Below are positions 34,369 through 43,304 of a stretch of DNA of 64,000 nucleotides, piece by piece. A program made the position numbers and the translations under genes. Position 1 is the stretch's first letter. Each line of letters starts with the position of its first letter. A model generated the notes under the pieces. That model had not been told where the DNA came from, ran no database searches, and worked only from the letters and a program-made list of their open reading frames with translations. The stretch covers positions 4,213 to 68,212 of the forward strand of contig DASXDL010000001.1 of the NCBI GenBank assembly GCA_036490715.1. The letters are read 5' to 3'. The DNA comes from FEN-1191 sp036490715. GTDB taxonomy: Bacteria > Pseudomonadota > Gammaproteobacteria > Steroidobacterales > Steroidobacteraceae.

Positions 34369-35685
34369 ATGGCCGATCCTGTCAAGAACGAGTTTGCCCG
34401 CCGGCGCACGCAACTGATGCGTCTGATGGGCAACGACGCCATTGCCATACTGCCCGCGGCGCAGGTGCGCCAGCGCAACAACGACGTCGAATATAACTAC
34501 CGGCAGGACAGCGACTTTTATTACCTGACCGGGTTCAACGAGCCGGACGCCGTCGCGGTGCTGATCCCCGGACGCGAGGTGGCCGAGTACATCCTGTTCG
34601 TGCGCGAGCGAAATCCGGAGCGCGAGATCTGGGACGGCAAGCGCGCCGGCCCGGCGGGCGCGGTCGAGCAGTACGGCGCCGACGACGCCTTCCCGATCAC
34701 CGACATCGACGAGATCCTGCCAGGCCTGCTGGAGAAGTGCGCGCGCGTCTACTACACCATGGGGCTCGACCAGGAGTTCGACCAGCGTGTGGTGCGATGG
34801 GTCAATCGATTGCGGGCCCTGGCCCGCACCGGCGCCCACCCGCCACAGGAGTTCGTCGCGCTGGATCATGTGCTGCATGACATGCGGCTGTTCAAGAGCC
34901 GTGGCGAGATCAGTCTGATGCGCCGTTCGGGGCAGATTGCGGCCGGCGCGCACGTGCGCGCGATGCGCTTCTGCCGCCCTGGTCGCATGGAATTCGAGGT
35001 CATGGCCGAGCTGCTGCACGAGTTCAATCGGCACGGCGCCGACATCTCCTATCACCCGATTGTCGGCGGCGGTGCCAATTCCTGCGTGCTGCACTACCGC
35101 GACAACAGCGCGCGCCTCAATGACGGCGATCTGCTGCTGGTCGATGCCGGCTGCGAGTACGGCTACTACGCCTCCGATATCACCCGCACCTATCCGGTCG
35201 GCGGCCGCTTCAACGACGAACAGCGCGCGATCTACGAGATCGTGCTGGAGGCGCAGCACGCCGCGATCGCCAAGGTCAAGCCCGGCAACTCCTGGGATGA
35301 GCCACACGAGGCCGCGGTCCGTGCCATCACCCAGGGACTCAAGCGTGTCGGGCTACTCAAGGGGTCGCTGCCGAGCCTGATCCGCTCCGGTGCCTACAAG
35401 CCATTCTTCATGCACCGCACCGGCCACTGGCTCGGCATGGATGTACACGATGTCGGCGATTACAAGGTCGGCGAGGAGTGGCGGGTATTCGAGCCGGGCA
35501 TGGTGCTGACGGTGGAGCCGGGCATCTACATCGCGGCCGGCAGTCGCGCCGTGCCGCGACGTTACTGGAACATCGGCGTGCGCATCGAAGACGACGTGGT
35601 GGTGACGCGCAACGGCTGCGAGGTGCTGACCTCGGGCGCACCGACGGAGCCGGACGAGATCGAGGCGCTGATGGCGGCAGCGTGA
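34369..35685 (+). CDS. pepP: Xaa-Pro aminopeptidase
   Basis: Dinuclear-metal peptidase (M24B) removing residues before proline. The 438-residue product has an N-terminal creatinase domain, then the metal ligands: Asp in LLVDAGCEYGYYASDITRTYP (two Asp, shown in part), His in HRTGHWLGMDVHDVG, Glu in LTVEPGIYI and in GVRIEDDVVVT. GAGG is correctly placed before ATG 34369. Overlaps ubiH by GTGA, as in the conserved ygfB-pepP-ubiH-ubiI order. Confidence 0.96.
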   Translation: MADPVKNEFARRRTQLMRLMGNDAIAILPAAQVRQRNNDVEYNYRQDSDFYYLTGFNEPDAVAVLIPGREVAEYILFVRERNPEREIWDGKRAGPAGAVEQYGADDAFPITDIDEILPGLLEKCARVYYTMGLDQEFDQRVVRWVNRLRALARTGAHPPQEFVALDHVLHDMRLFKSRGEISLMRRSGQIAAGAHVRAMRFCRPGRMEFEVMAELLHEFNRHGADISYHPIVGGGANSCVLHYRDNSARLNDGDLLLVDAGCEYGYYASDITRTYPVGGRFNDEQRAIYEIVLEAQHAAIAKVKPGNSWDEPHEAAVRAITQGLKRVGLLKGSLPSLIRSGAYKPFFMHRTGHWLGMDVHDVGDYKVGEEWRVFEPGMVLTVEPGIYIAAGSRAVPRRYWNIGVRIEDDVVVTRNGCEVLTSGAPTEPDEIEALMAAA

Positions 35686-36902
35686 GCTCGCCGCCGACCA
35701 CCGGATTCGATGTCGTTATCGTCGGCGGTGGCATGGTCGGGGCGAGTCTGGCCCTGGCCTTGACCGCCACGCGCCTGCGCGTGGCGCTGATCGAGGCGGT
35801 GGCTGCCGACAGCCCCGAGCAGCCGAGCTTCGACGATCGCAGCACCGCGCTCGGCAACGGCGCCCGCCGCATCCTGCAGACACTCGGCGTCTGGGATGAG
35901 ATCGCAGCGAACGCAGCCCCGATTCGAGAAATTCATGTGTCCGACGCCGGACGCTTCGGCTTCGCGCGACTGTGCGCCGCCGACCATGGCTTGTCCGCAT
36001 TCGGTTTCGTGGTCAGCAACCGCACGCTGGGGGCGGCGCTGTGGCGTGCTCTGACCGAAGCCGGGCGCGTCAGCGTGCTGCGGCCAGCGCGAGTGAGCAG
36101 CGTCGAGCCGGGCGCGCAAGCGACCGCGCTCACGGTACTGCCCGGGGAGCAGCGCATCCAGGCGCGGCTGCTGGTGGCTGCGGACGGTGCCCACTCGCTG
36201 ATCAAGCAGGCGGTCGGCGTGAATTCGCAACAGCGTTCGTACCAGCAGCTGGCAGTGGTCGCCAATCTCACCACCGATCGGGCTGCCCGTGGCATCGCGT
36301 ACGAGCGCTTCACCGAGCGCGGTCCGATCGCGCTGCTGCCGCGATTCGACGGCGGCTATACGGTCGTGTGGAGCGCGCCGGCCGACGGCGCCGCGGCGCT
36401 GTGCGATGGTGATGAGCAACTGTTTGGCCGCGAACTGCAGCAAGCGTTCGGCTGGCGAGCCGGTCGGATCCTGACGGTCGGCCGACGCGCCACCTACCCG
36501 TTGTCACTGGTGCAGGCCGAGACTGTTGTGCGCGGCCGCGTGGCGCTGATCGGCAATGCCGCGCAAAGCTTGCATCCGGTGGCCGCGCAGGGCTTCAACC
36601 TTGGGCTGCGCGATGTCGCCACACTGGCCGAGCTGATCGCGGCCGCCGAGGATCCGGGGGCCGAGGCGACCCTGCAGGACTACGAGCGTCGGCGCAGCAC
36701 CGACCGTCGTGGCATGGTGACATTCACCGACTCGCTGGTGAAACTGTTTACGACGCGGCGCGCCGCAGCGAGCACGCTGCGCGACCTGGGGCTGCTGTTG
36801 TTCGACTTGAGTCCAGTCGCCAAGCAGGCGCTGTCGCGCCTAAGCTGGGGCTTTGGCGGCGCGCTGCCGCGCTTGTCGCGCGGCCTGACGCTGCTCCAAT
36901 GA
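35682..36902 (+). CDS. ubiH: UbiH-type ubiquinone-biosynthesis FAD hydroxylase
   Basis: Flavin monooxygenase for ring hydroxylation in ubiquinone synthesis. The 406-residue product has the dinucleotide motif VVIVGGGMVGASLAL, the NAD(P)H-linked VAADGAHSLIKQ (DG motif) and GRVALIGNAAQSLHPVAAQG (GD-type motif). GTG 35682 is used; the frame is open farther upstream but only inside pepP. ATGA overlap with the next monooxygenase. Confidence 0.93.
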   Translation: MSSPPTTGFDVVIVGGGMVGASLALALTATRLRVALIEAVAADSPEQPSFDDRSTALGNGARRILQTLGVWDEIAANAAPIREIHVSDAGRFGFARLCAADHGLSAFGFVVSNRTLGAALWRALTEAGRVSVLRPARVSSVEPGAQATALTVLPGEQRIQARLLVAADGAHSLIKQAVGVNSQQRSYQQLAVVANLTTDRAARGIAYERFTERGPIALLPRFDGGYTVVWSAPADGAAALCDGDEQLFGRELQQAFGWRAGRILTVGRRATYPLSLVQAETVVRGRVALIGNAAQSLHPVAAQGFNLGLRDVATLAELIAAAEDPGAEATLQDYERRRSTDRRGMVTFTDSLVKLFTTRRAAASTLRDLGLLLFDLSPVAKQALSRLSWGFGGALPRLSRGLTLLQ

Positions 36903-38134
36903 CGCGTAGCTATGACATCGCCGTGGTCGGGGGTGGCCTGACCGGTGCCTGCGCCGCGGCCCTGCTGGCGCGCCACGGCGGTCTCGATCCACGCCGCATG
37001 CTGCTGATCGCAGGCGAGCTACCGGCTGTTATGGCTGCCGGCGCGCCGCCGGACCTGCGCGTAGTGGCCATTTCGCGTGCCAGCGAGCGCGTGCTGCGCG
37101 CCGCCGTGGCCTGGAGCGCAGCGCTCGAGCGGCGGTTGTGCCCGTACGAGCGCATGGTGGTGTGGCAGGAGAGCGGCAGCGCCGACGCTGCACAGGCCCT
37201 GCGATTCGACGCCGCCGACATCGGCGAGCCCAATCTGGGCTATATCGCCGAGACCCGACCGCTGCAGCAGGCCTGCCTCGAGAGCTTTGCGTCGGCCGGT
37301 GGCACCCTGATCGCAAGCGAGCTGCTCCGGCTGAGCCTGCGGCCCGATGCCGCCCAGCTGGTCTGCAGCGACGGACAAGAATTCACGGTAAAACTGCTGA
37401 TAGGAGCCGATGGCGCCCAGTCCGCAGTACGACGGTGCGCCGGGCTGACGGTGCAGCAGCACGATTACCTGCAGGACGCGATCGTGGCGACCGTGCGCAG
37501 CGAGCGACCGCACCAGCACACCGCCTGGCAGCGATTCCTGCGCACCGGCCCTGTGGCGCTGCTGCCGTTGTTCGATGGCAGCTGTTCGCTGGTGTGGTCG
37601 ATCGATCGTGCACTGGTGGCCGAGTTACGCGACGGCGCCGAGGCCAGCTTCAACGAGCGCCTGGAGCAGGCCGTCGACGGCGCGCTGGGTCGAATGACGC
37701 TGGCCAGCGAGCGCCGCGCCTTCCCGCTGCAAAGCATGACGGCCGACTCGTACATTGCTCCGCGCTGCGCACTCGTCGGCGATGCGGCGCATGTGATTCA
37801 CCCGCTGGCCGGCCAGGGCGCCAACCTCGGCCTGCTGGATGCGGCGGCGCTGTGCGAGACGCTTGCTGATGGCGTCGCGCAGCGGGAGGATCCGGGCGCC
37901 CTACGTTTGCTGCGCCACTACGAGCAGCAGCGACGCACTCACAACCTGCTCATGGACCGGGCGATGAGCGCGCTGCGGGCCGGCTTCAGCCGCGCCCCGG
38001 GCCCTCTGGCAGCACTGCTGGGGCGCGGACTCGGGCTGGTCGATCGTAGCGCGGCGCTCAAGCGCGCCTTCGCGCGCCGAGCGCTCGGTACGGTCGGTGA
38101 ATTGCCGCGGCTGGCGCGCGCACCGCTCGCCTGA
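36899..38134 (+). CDS. ubiI: UbiI/VisC-type ubiquinone-biosynthesis FAD hydroxylase
   Basis: Second UbiH/UbiF/UbiI-family monooxygenase, 411 residues. It shows IAVVGGGLTGACAAALL, LIGADGAQSAVRR and APRCALVGDAAHVIHPLAGQGANLGL, in parts. By gene order it corresponds to UbiI (C5 hydroxylase), but paralogue assignment within this family is not secure from sequence alone. It completes an operon giving two ring hydroxylases; Coq7 at 29.1 kb would be the third. Confidence 0.88.
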   Translation: MTRSYDIAVVGGGLTGACAAALLARHGGLDPRRMLLIAGELPAVMAAGAPPDLRVVAISRASERVLRAAVAWSAALERRLCPYERMVVWQESGSADAAQALRFDAADIGEPNLGYIAETRPLQQACLESFASAGGTLIASELLRLSLRPDAAQLVCSDGQEFTVKLLIGADGAQSAVRRCAGLTVQQHDYLQDAIVATVRSERPHQHTAWQRFLRTGPVALLPLFDGSCSLVWSIDRALVAELRDGAEASFNERLEQAVDGALGRMTLASERRAFPLQSMTADSYIAPRCALVGDAAHVIHPLAGQGANLGLLDAAALCETLADGVAQREDPGALRLLRHYEQQRRTHNLLMDRAMSALRAGFSRAPGPLAALLGRGLGLVDRSAALKRAFARRALGTVGELPRLARAPLA

Positions 38135-38139
38135 GGCGA

Positions 38140-40182
38140 TCAGCGCAGTTTCATCTTGCTCAGAAACGCATCGTAGCGCGGATCACCGCGCAGCGACGCC
38201 AGCAGCGGATCGACTTTTACTTCGGTAAGGCCGCCGTCGCTTTGGGCATAAGCCCGATCGAGCCACTGGAACGCCTGGTCCTTCTGGCCACGCCAGGCGT
38301 AGATCTCCGCGATCTGGTAGGCGGCGAACTGCGCCGAGTCGCGAATGACCTCATCCAGGGCCTGCTGTGCCTGCGGCGCATGCCCAAGCGTGTGTTCGAC
38401 CTCCGCCGTGCCGATCAGGCGCCAGCCCGGCGCCGCCGGGCGCTGTAGATCGGCGGCCGCCTGCTCCGGGTGATGGTCGAGCAGCTCGAGCTCTGCCAAG
38501 TCGACGTTGGCGTGCGGATGGTCGGGGCTGACCTTGAGCAATTGCTGAAAGGCGTCACGAGCTTCGGCGAGCTTGCCCGAGTCCAACAATATATGCGCGC
38601 GCGTCGAGTATAGACGCGTGAGCAGGGGATCGATGGCGATGGCCTTGTCGATCTGGCTTGATGCCAACGCGAACTGACCTTCGGTTTCCAGCAGGCTGGC
38701 GGATTCGAACAGCGCTTCAGAGTTATTGGGATCGATCGCCAGCGCCTTGTCGAAGTCTGAGCGCGCCCCGCCCCAGTCCCAGAAGAAGGTGGAGCGCAGG
38801 TGGCCGCGGGCGATGTAGCCGTCGGCAGCCCCGGGGGCAAGCTGGATGGCGTGCTCGGCGGCGGCGGACGCCCGATCAAAGCCGGAGCGCTCGCCGCTCA
38901 TGTCGGCGAAGTTGGCTTCGGCGGTTGCCAGGCTGGAATAGGCGGCGGCGTAGCCGGGATCCAGGGCGATCGCCTGCTTGAAGAAATCGACCGCGGTCTG
39001 GTAGCTCTCCGCCGTGGCGACGTCGAGCGCCTTGCGCCCGAGCAGGTACTGGTTGTGTGCCGCGCCGTTTTCGGTGCGGCCGGTGCTGCCGCCCGTGGCT
39101 GCTGGCAGCGACAGCTTCAACTCATCCAGAACCCGCCCGGCGATCTCGTCCTGAACTTTGAAAACGTCCTTCAGGTCGCGATCGTAGGTCTCGGACCACA
39201 CGTGGTAGCCGCCGTCGGCGCGGATCAGCTGGGCCGTGACCCGAATGGTGTTGCCGGCTTTGCGCACACTGCCCTCGAGCACGTAGGCGACGCTGAGTGC
39301 GTGGGCGATCTCGCCGATGGGGGCAGGGTGATCCTTGAAGTAGAACGACGAGGTGCGAGCCGGCACGCGCAGATCCGGTACCTTGGTCAAAAGATCGATC
39401 AGCTCCTCGGACAAGCCGTCCGAGAAGTACTCCTGGTCTTTCTTCTCACTCATGTCGGTGAACGGCAGCACGGCGATGGAGCGTTCCGGCGCGGCGCCAG
39501 CGGCTCGCCCCGATACCAGCATCGCCGCTCGTCCAGAGTTTGCCAGCGCGTCAGGCGCCCCGAACTGAGCGTCCGGCCCCTTGGCTGCCGGTCGCCACGG
39601 CTTCAGCACCAATAGGACGCCTGCGAGTACCGCAACCAGCACCCCGACGGCTCCGAGCAGCCACACAGTCGAGCGCGGTCGCGGTACAGACGCCATCGCC
39701 GTGGCGGCTGGCCCAGGGTTGGCGCGCGGCGCAGTCGGCACCGTACGCCCCAGCAGCACAGCGATGCGCTCGCAGAAGCCAGCCGGCGTGGAACCGTCGG
39801 GCAATCGCATCCACTGCACGCGCAGAAACGATTCGGGCAGGTCGGGAACCGATTCTGACGTTCGATCCACGCACACCGGAATGATGAAGGCCTTGTTGCG
39901 GGCGATCATCTGACTGCGTTGATCGGCCAACCCCCATTCGAGCCGGAAGTAGCCTTCGGGCCGCTCGGTGGTGTGCTCGGAAATGATCGGGAGGAACAGC
40001 GCGCAGTCGCGGATCTGCTGGCGGATCTTCAGATCCCAGGCGTCGCCGCCGCGCAGTTCGCTCTGGTCGAACCAGACCTCGATGCCGGCCGCGCGCAGCG
40101 CCTCGCAAATGCGCTGCGCCGCCTGCGCATCCTGCGAAGCGTAGCTCAGGAATACCGCACCGGAGGCTTCAGTCAGCGACAT
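38140..40182 (-). CDS. Membrane protein: TIR domain, one transmembrane helix, TolB/FlgO-like domain and TPRs
   Basis: 680 residues. Residues about 8-145 form a TIR-like domain (AVFLSYASQDAQ, VWFDQSELRGGDAW, FLPIISEHT, GYFRLEW), with Glu82 at the place of the NADase glutamate. A single membrane helix at about 174-193 (WLLGAVGVLVAVLAGVLLVL) follows a Pro/Ala linker. Next is a TolB-N/FlgO-type domain (IAVLPFTDMSEKKDQEYFSD, then LSEELIDLL) and several TPRs (about 400-680). GGGGAGGAAG precedes ATG 40182. Predicted topology is TIR inside, TPRs outside. Role unknown. Confidence 0.88.
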   Translation of the reverse strand: MSLTEASGAVFLSYASQDAQAAQRICEALRAAGIEVWFDQSELRGGDAWDLKIRQQIRDCALFLPIISEHTTERPEGYFRLEWGLADQRSQMIARNKAFIIPVCVDRTSESVPDLPESFLRVQWMRLPDGSTPAGFCERIAVLLGRTVPTAPRANPGPAATAMASVPRPRSTVWLLGAVGVLVAVLAGVLLVLKPWRPAAKGPDAQFGAPDALANSGRAAMLVSGRAAGAAPERSIAVLPFTDMSEKKDQEYFSDGLSEELIDLLTKVPDLRVPARTSSFYFKDHPAPIGEIAHALSVAYVLEGSVRKAGNTIRVTAQLIRADGGYHVWSETYDRDLKDVFKVQDEIAGRVLDELKLSLPAATGGSTGRTENGAAHNQYLLGRKALDVATAESYQTAVDFFKQAIALDPGYAAAYSSLATAEANFADMSGERSGFDRASAAAEHAIQLAPGAADGYIARGHLRSTFFWDWGGARSDFDKALAIDPNNSEALFESASLLETEGQFALASSQIDKAIAIDPLLTRLYSTRAHILLDSGKLAEARDAFQQLLKVSPDHPHANVDLAELELLDHHPEQAAADLQRPAAPGWRLIGTAEVEHTLGHAPQAQQALDEVIRDSAQFAAYQIAEIYAWRGQKDQAFQWLDRAYAQSDGGLTEVKVDPLLASLRGDPRYDAFLSKMKLR

Positions 40183-40208
40183 CTTCCTCCCCGTCGGAGC
40201 GCGCCAGT

Positions 40209-40547
40209 TTATTTGGAGGGCAGACGGTCGATCTTCGCGGCACAGATGAAATCGTTCTCGGACAGGCCGCCGATGGCATGGGTCGAGTAGCGGATACGGC
40301 AGTAGTTGTAGCCGACCTCGAGATCCGGGTGGTGATCCTCGATGTTGGCGATGTGCGCGACCGCGTTGACGAAGCTCATCGTGCGATAGAAATCCCGGAA
40401 CGAGAACTCGCGCCGCAACGCCTTGGAGTCCTCGATCAGGCGCCAATCCGGCAGCAGCTGCTTGTGCGCGGCCTGCGCCTGTGCCGCGGTGTAGGCCGCA
40501 ACCCCACCCTCGCAAGGCTTGCAGTGGCGTTCAGAAAGTTCGCTCAT
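40209..40547 (-). CDS. phhB: 4a-hydroxytetrahydrobiopterin dehydratase
   Basis: Pterin-4a-carbinolamine dehydratase, which recycles the pterin cofactor of aromatic amino acid hydroxylases. The 112-residue product has CKPCEGG at the N-terminus, FRDFYRTMSFVNAVAHIAN, and the active-site EDHHPDLEVGYNYCRI. The start is ATG 40547 with GGGAGAG upstream. No phenylalanine hydroxylase gene is seen nearby; the neighbouring TIR gene is 26 bases downstream. Confidence 0.95.
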   Translation of the reverse strand: MSELSERHCKPCEGGVAAYTAAQAQAAHKQLLPDWRLIEDSKALRREFSFRDFYRTMSFVNAVAHIANIEDHHPDLEVGYNYCRIRYSTHAIGGLSENDFICAAKIDRLPSK

Positions 40548-40563
40548 GGCGGCTCTCCCGATT

Positions 40564-41790
40564 TTAGCTCTGGACCCGGCGCGCATAGGTGCGCGCCACG
40601 TACTGTTCCACCAGTTCCTGGAATTCCTCGGCGATGCGCTCGCCCTTGAGCGTGACCGTCTTGGCGCCATCCTCGTAGACCGGTGCCACCGGCCGCTCAC
40701 CGGTACCGGGCAGGCTGATGCCGATATTGGCACGCTTGCTCTCGCCTGGGCCGTTGACGACGCAACCCATGACCGCCACAGTCATGTCCTCGACGCCGTC
40801 GTAGATGCTGCGCCAACCGGGCATGCGCTCGCGCAGGTGGCGCTGAATGCGGTCGGCCAGGGTCTGGAAATAGGTGCTGGTGGTACGGCCGCAGCCGGGA
40901 CAGGCGGTCACCATCGGCGTGAACGAGCGCAAACCCATGGTCTGCAGCAGCTCCTGCGCGACGATTACCTCACGGGTACGATCACCATCCGGTTCCGGCG
41001 TCAGCGATACACGGATGGTGTCACCGATGCCCTGTTGCAGCAGGATTGCCATCGCGGCCGAGGACGCCACGATGCCCTTGGATCCCATGCCAGCCTCGGT
41101 CAACCCCAGGTGCAGCGGATAGTCGCAGCGCGAGGCGAGTTCGCTGTACACCGCCACCAGATCCTGTACCGCGCTGACCTTGGCCGACAGCACGATGTGA
41201 TCGCGCGGCAACCCGAGTTCAACGGCGCGCGCGGCCGAGTCGAGCGCCGAACGCACCATCGCATCGCGCATGATCTCCTGCGCCGACTGCGGCTCGCTGC
41301 TGCGACTGTTCTCATCCATTAGACGCACCAGCAGATCCTGATCGAGGCTGCCCCAATTCACGCCGATGCGCACCGGCTTATCGTTACGACAGGCGATCTC
41401 GATCATCTCGGCAAACTGCGGGTCGCGCTTGCTGCCACGACCGACGTTGCCGGGATTGATACGGTACTTGGCCAGCGCGCGCGCGCAGGCCGGATGATCC
41501 TGCAGCAGCTTGTGGCCGTTGAAATGAAAGTCGCCAATCAGCGGCACGTTGCAGCCGACCAGCCGTAAGCGCTCGGTGATATACGGCACCGCGGCGGCGG
41601 CTTCGGCCGTGTTGACGGTAACCCGCACCAGCTCGGAACCGGCCTCGGCCAGCTGTCGCACCTGACGCGCGGTCGCATCGATATCGGCCGTGTCAGTGTT
41701 GGTCATCGACTGCACCACGATGGCTGCTTGTCCGCCGATCGTGACGCCGGCGACCTTGACCGACAGGCTGTTGTGGCGGTTGCTGGGCAT
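40564..41790 (-). CDS. ispG: 4-hydroxy-3-methylbut-2-enyl-diphosphate synthase
   Basis: IspG (GcpE) is a 4Fe-4S enzyme in the methylerythritol phosphate isoprenoid pathway. The 408-residue product has VQSMTNTDTADIDAT, RINPGNVGRGSKRD and the cluster cysteines in TACPGCGRTTSTYF and GCVVNGPGE. It is preceded by TAGAAT six bases before ATG 41790, so the mRNA may be leaderless. Isoprenoid output feeds the ubiquinone genes nearby. Confidence 0.96.
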   Translation of the reverse strand: MPSNRHNSLSVKVAGVTIGGQAAIVVQSMTNTDTADIDATARQVRQLAEAGSELVRVTVNTAEAAAAVPYITERLRLVGCNVPLIGDFHFNGHKLLQDHPACARALAKYRINPGNVGRGSKRDPQFAEMIEIACRNDKPVRIGVNWGSLDQDLLVRLMDENSRSSEPQSAQEIMRDAMVRSALDSAARAVELGLPRDHIVLSAKVSAVQDLVAVYSELASRCDYPLHLGLTEAGMGSKGIVASSAAMAILLQQGIGDTIRVSLTPEPDGDRTREVIVAQELLQTMGLRSFTPMVTACPGCGRTTSTYFQTLADRIQRHLRERMPGWRSIYDGVEDMTVAVMGCVVNGPGESKRANIGISLPGTGERPVAPVYEDGAKTVTLKGERIAEEFQELVEQYVARTYARRVQS

Positions 41791-41796
41791 AGCCCT

Positions 41797-41802
41797 ATTC
41801 TA
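41797..41802 (-). promoter_or_regulatory. TAGAAT -10 element placed for a leaderless ispG transcript
   Basis: On the reverse strand TAGAAT, six bases (AGGGCT), ATG 41790. A second hexamer, TATGAT at 41815-41810, would instead give a leader of about 13 bases. Confidence 0.45.
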
Positions 41803-41875
41803 ATGGCAAATCATAGTGATGCGCCGGGGCGCGCTGCTATGATCGCGCTTCTCGTTGATTACTGCGGAAATCAGC

Positions 41876-41905
41876 CGCACGCCGCAGTTAGAGCTGCGGC
41901 GTGCG
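41876..41905. repeat. Perfect 12-bp inverted repeat between ispG and dgkA
   Basis: CGCACGCCGCAG and CTGCGGCGTGCG around the loop TTAGAG. It ends 25 bases before the dgkA start and would sit in the dgkA leader if transcription starts near the TATGAT at 41838-41843. No T-tract follows, so a simple terminator is unlikely. Confidence 0.65.
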
Positions 41906-41930
41906 CCATGCTCGATTAGAGGCGGCTTCG

Positions 41931-42299
41931 GTGACACAGCGCGAAAAGCTTCAGGGCGTGGGAAGGATGCTGCGAGCTTTCGCGTCCAGCGGCAAGGGCC
42001 TGGCGGGGGCGTATCGCGAGGAGCAGGCGTTTCGCCAAGAACTGGCGTTCGCGTGTGTAGCGTTGCCATTGGGCTTGTGGCTGGGCCGCAGCGGGCTGGA
42101 GCGCGCGTTGCTGGCCGCGCCGGTGCTGCTGATCCTGATCGTCGAGCTGCTCAACAGCGCGATCGAGGCTACCGTGGATCGCATCGGCCTGGAGCGTCAC
42201 GTGCTGGCAGGATTGGCCAAGGACATCGGCTCGGCGGCGGTTATGCTGTCGTTTATTCTGCTAGGCGTAGTCTGGGTACTGGTGCTGACTGGGCGCTGA
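41931..42299 (+). CDS. dgkA: Diacylglycerol kinase
   Basis: Integral-membrane kinase recycling diacylglycerol released by membrane-derived oligosaccharide or lipid transfer reactions. 122 residues, the same as E. coli DgkA, with three helices and the signature VELLNSAIEATVDRIG; EEQAFRQELAF supplies the conserved surface Glu. The start is GTG 41931 with AGAGG 8 bases upstream; a later ATG at 41967 would remove the amphipathic N-terminus. Confidence 0.94.
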   Translation: MTQREKLQGVGRMLRAFASSGKGLAGAYREEQAFRQELAFACVALPLGLWLGRSGLERALLAAPVLLILIVELLNSAIEATVDRIGLERHVLAGLAKDIGSAAVMLSFILLGVVWVLVLTGR

Positions 42300-42371
42300 A
42301 GTGGCCGTGCGGCGCCGGCGTACGGCAAGTCGCAGCGGGCCGCAGCAACAATTCAAAGGGGCTTGCACTCG

Positions 42372-43304
42372 ATGACAGCATTGATTTGTGGATCGATGGC
42401 CTACGACACCGTCATGGTGTTCGAGGGCAAGTTCCGCGATCACATTCTGGCGGATCGGCTGCACGTCCTGAACGTGTCGTTTCTGGTGCCCTCAATGCGG
42501 CGTAACTTCGGCGGCTGCGCCGGCAATATCGCCTATAACCTCAAGCTGCTCGGCGGTGACGGGCTGATCATGGCCACCGTCGGCCACGATTTCGCGCCGT
42601 ATGCCGCCTGGCTCGATCGCAACGCCCTGCCGCCGACACACGTGCGCACGATCGAGGACCAGTTCACTGCCCAGGCGTACATCACCACCGACGTGGAGAA
42701 TAACCAGATCACCGCGTTTCACCCCGGGGCGATGAACTATTCGCACCTCAACCGGGTCTCTGACAGCAGTGGCATCCAGCTCGGCATCGTGTCGCCCGAC
42801 GGGCGCCAGGGCATGCTGGAGCACGCCGAGCAGTTTGCCGCGGCCGCGATACCCTTCATGTTCGATCCCGGCCAGGGCCTGCCGATGTTCGGCGAACTGG
42901 AACTGCGTGAATTCATCGGACGTGCCGCGTGGGTGGCGGTCAACGACTATGAAGCGAGCTTGCTATCGGAGCGCACGCGCTGGTCGCTGGAAGAGATCGC
43001 CGGACGAGTACGGGCTCTAATCGTGACACGCGGCGCCGAGGGCTCATGGATATTTGCCGACGGCAAAAAATTGGAGATTCCCGCGACCAGCGCCGCACGC
43101 ATCGCCGATCCGACCGGCTGCGGCGATGCCTATCGTGCCGGACTGCTGTACGGGCTGGCACGCGATATCGATTGGGAAACCACCGGACGCATCGCGGCCC
43201 TGCTGGCGGCGATCAAGATCGAACAGCACGGCACGCAGCAGCATCGCTGTGGTCGCCAGGAGATTCACGACCGTTTTCGGTCGGCATTCGGATACGCACT
43301 ATGA
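42372..43304 (+). CDS. PfkB-family carbohydrate/adenosine kinase
   Basis: Ribokinase-fold sugar or nucleoside kinase. The 310-residue product has the PfkB entry motif RRNFGGCAGNIAYNLKLLG, and the C-terminal signature IADPTGCGDAYRAGLLYG with the catalytic Asp in GCGDA. Sequence character suggests adenosine-kinase-like members of the family, but the substrate is not certain. ATG 42372 has AAAGGGG upstream. Its TGA overlaps the start of the HtrA-like gene (ATGA). Confidence 0.9.
   Translation: MTALICGSMAYDTVMVFEGKFRDHILADRLHVLNVSFLVPSMRRNFGGCAGNIAYNLKLLGGDGLIMATVGHDFAPYAAWLDRNALPPTHVRTIEDQFTAQAYITTDVENNQITAFHPGAMNYSHLNRVSDSSGIQLGIVSPDGRQGMLEHAEQFAAAAIPFMFDPGQGLPMFGELELREFIGRAAWVAVNDYEASLLSERTRWSLEEIAGRVRALIVTRGAEGSWIFADGKKLEIPATSAARIADPTGCGDAYRAGLLYGLARDIDWETTGRIAALLAAIKIEQHGTQQHRCGRQEIHDRFRSAFGYAL

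Noticed and set aside
33979..35307. A 442-codon reverse-strand frame opposite ygfB-pepP
   Set aside because: The forward strand holds conserved pepP motifs throughout; the reverse frame has no domain and no ribosome-binding site.
43046..43300. An N-terminal extension of the tandem HtrA protein to 43046
   Set aside because: The region is the PfkB kinase gene in another frame; ATG 43301 has an ATGA overlap with the kinase stop and begins a clear signal peptide.
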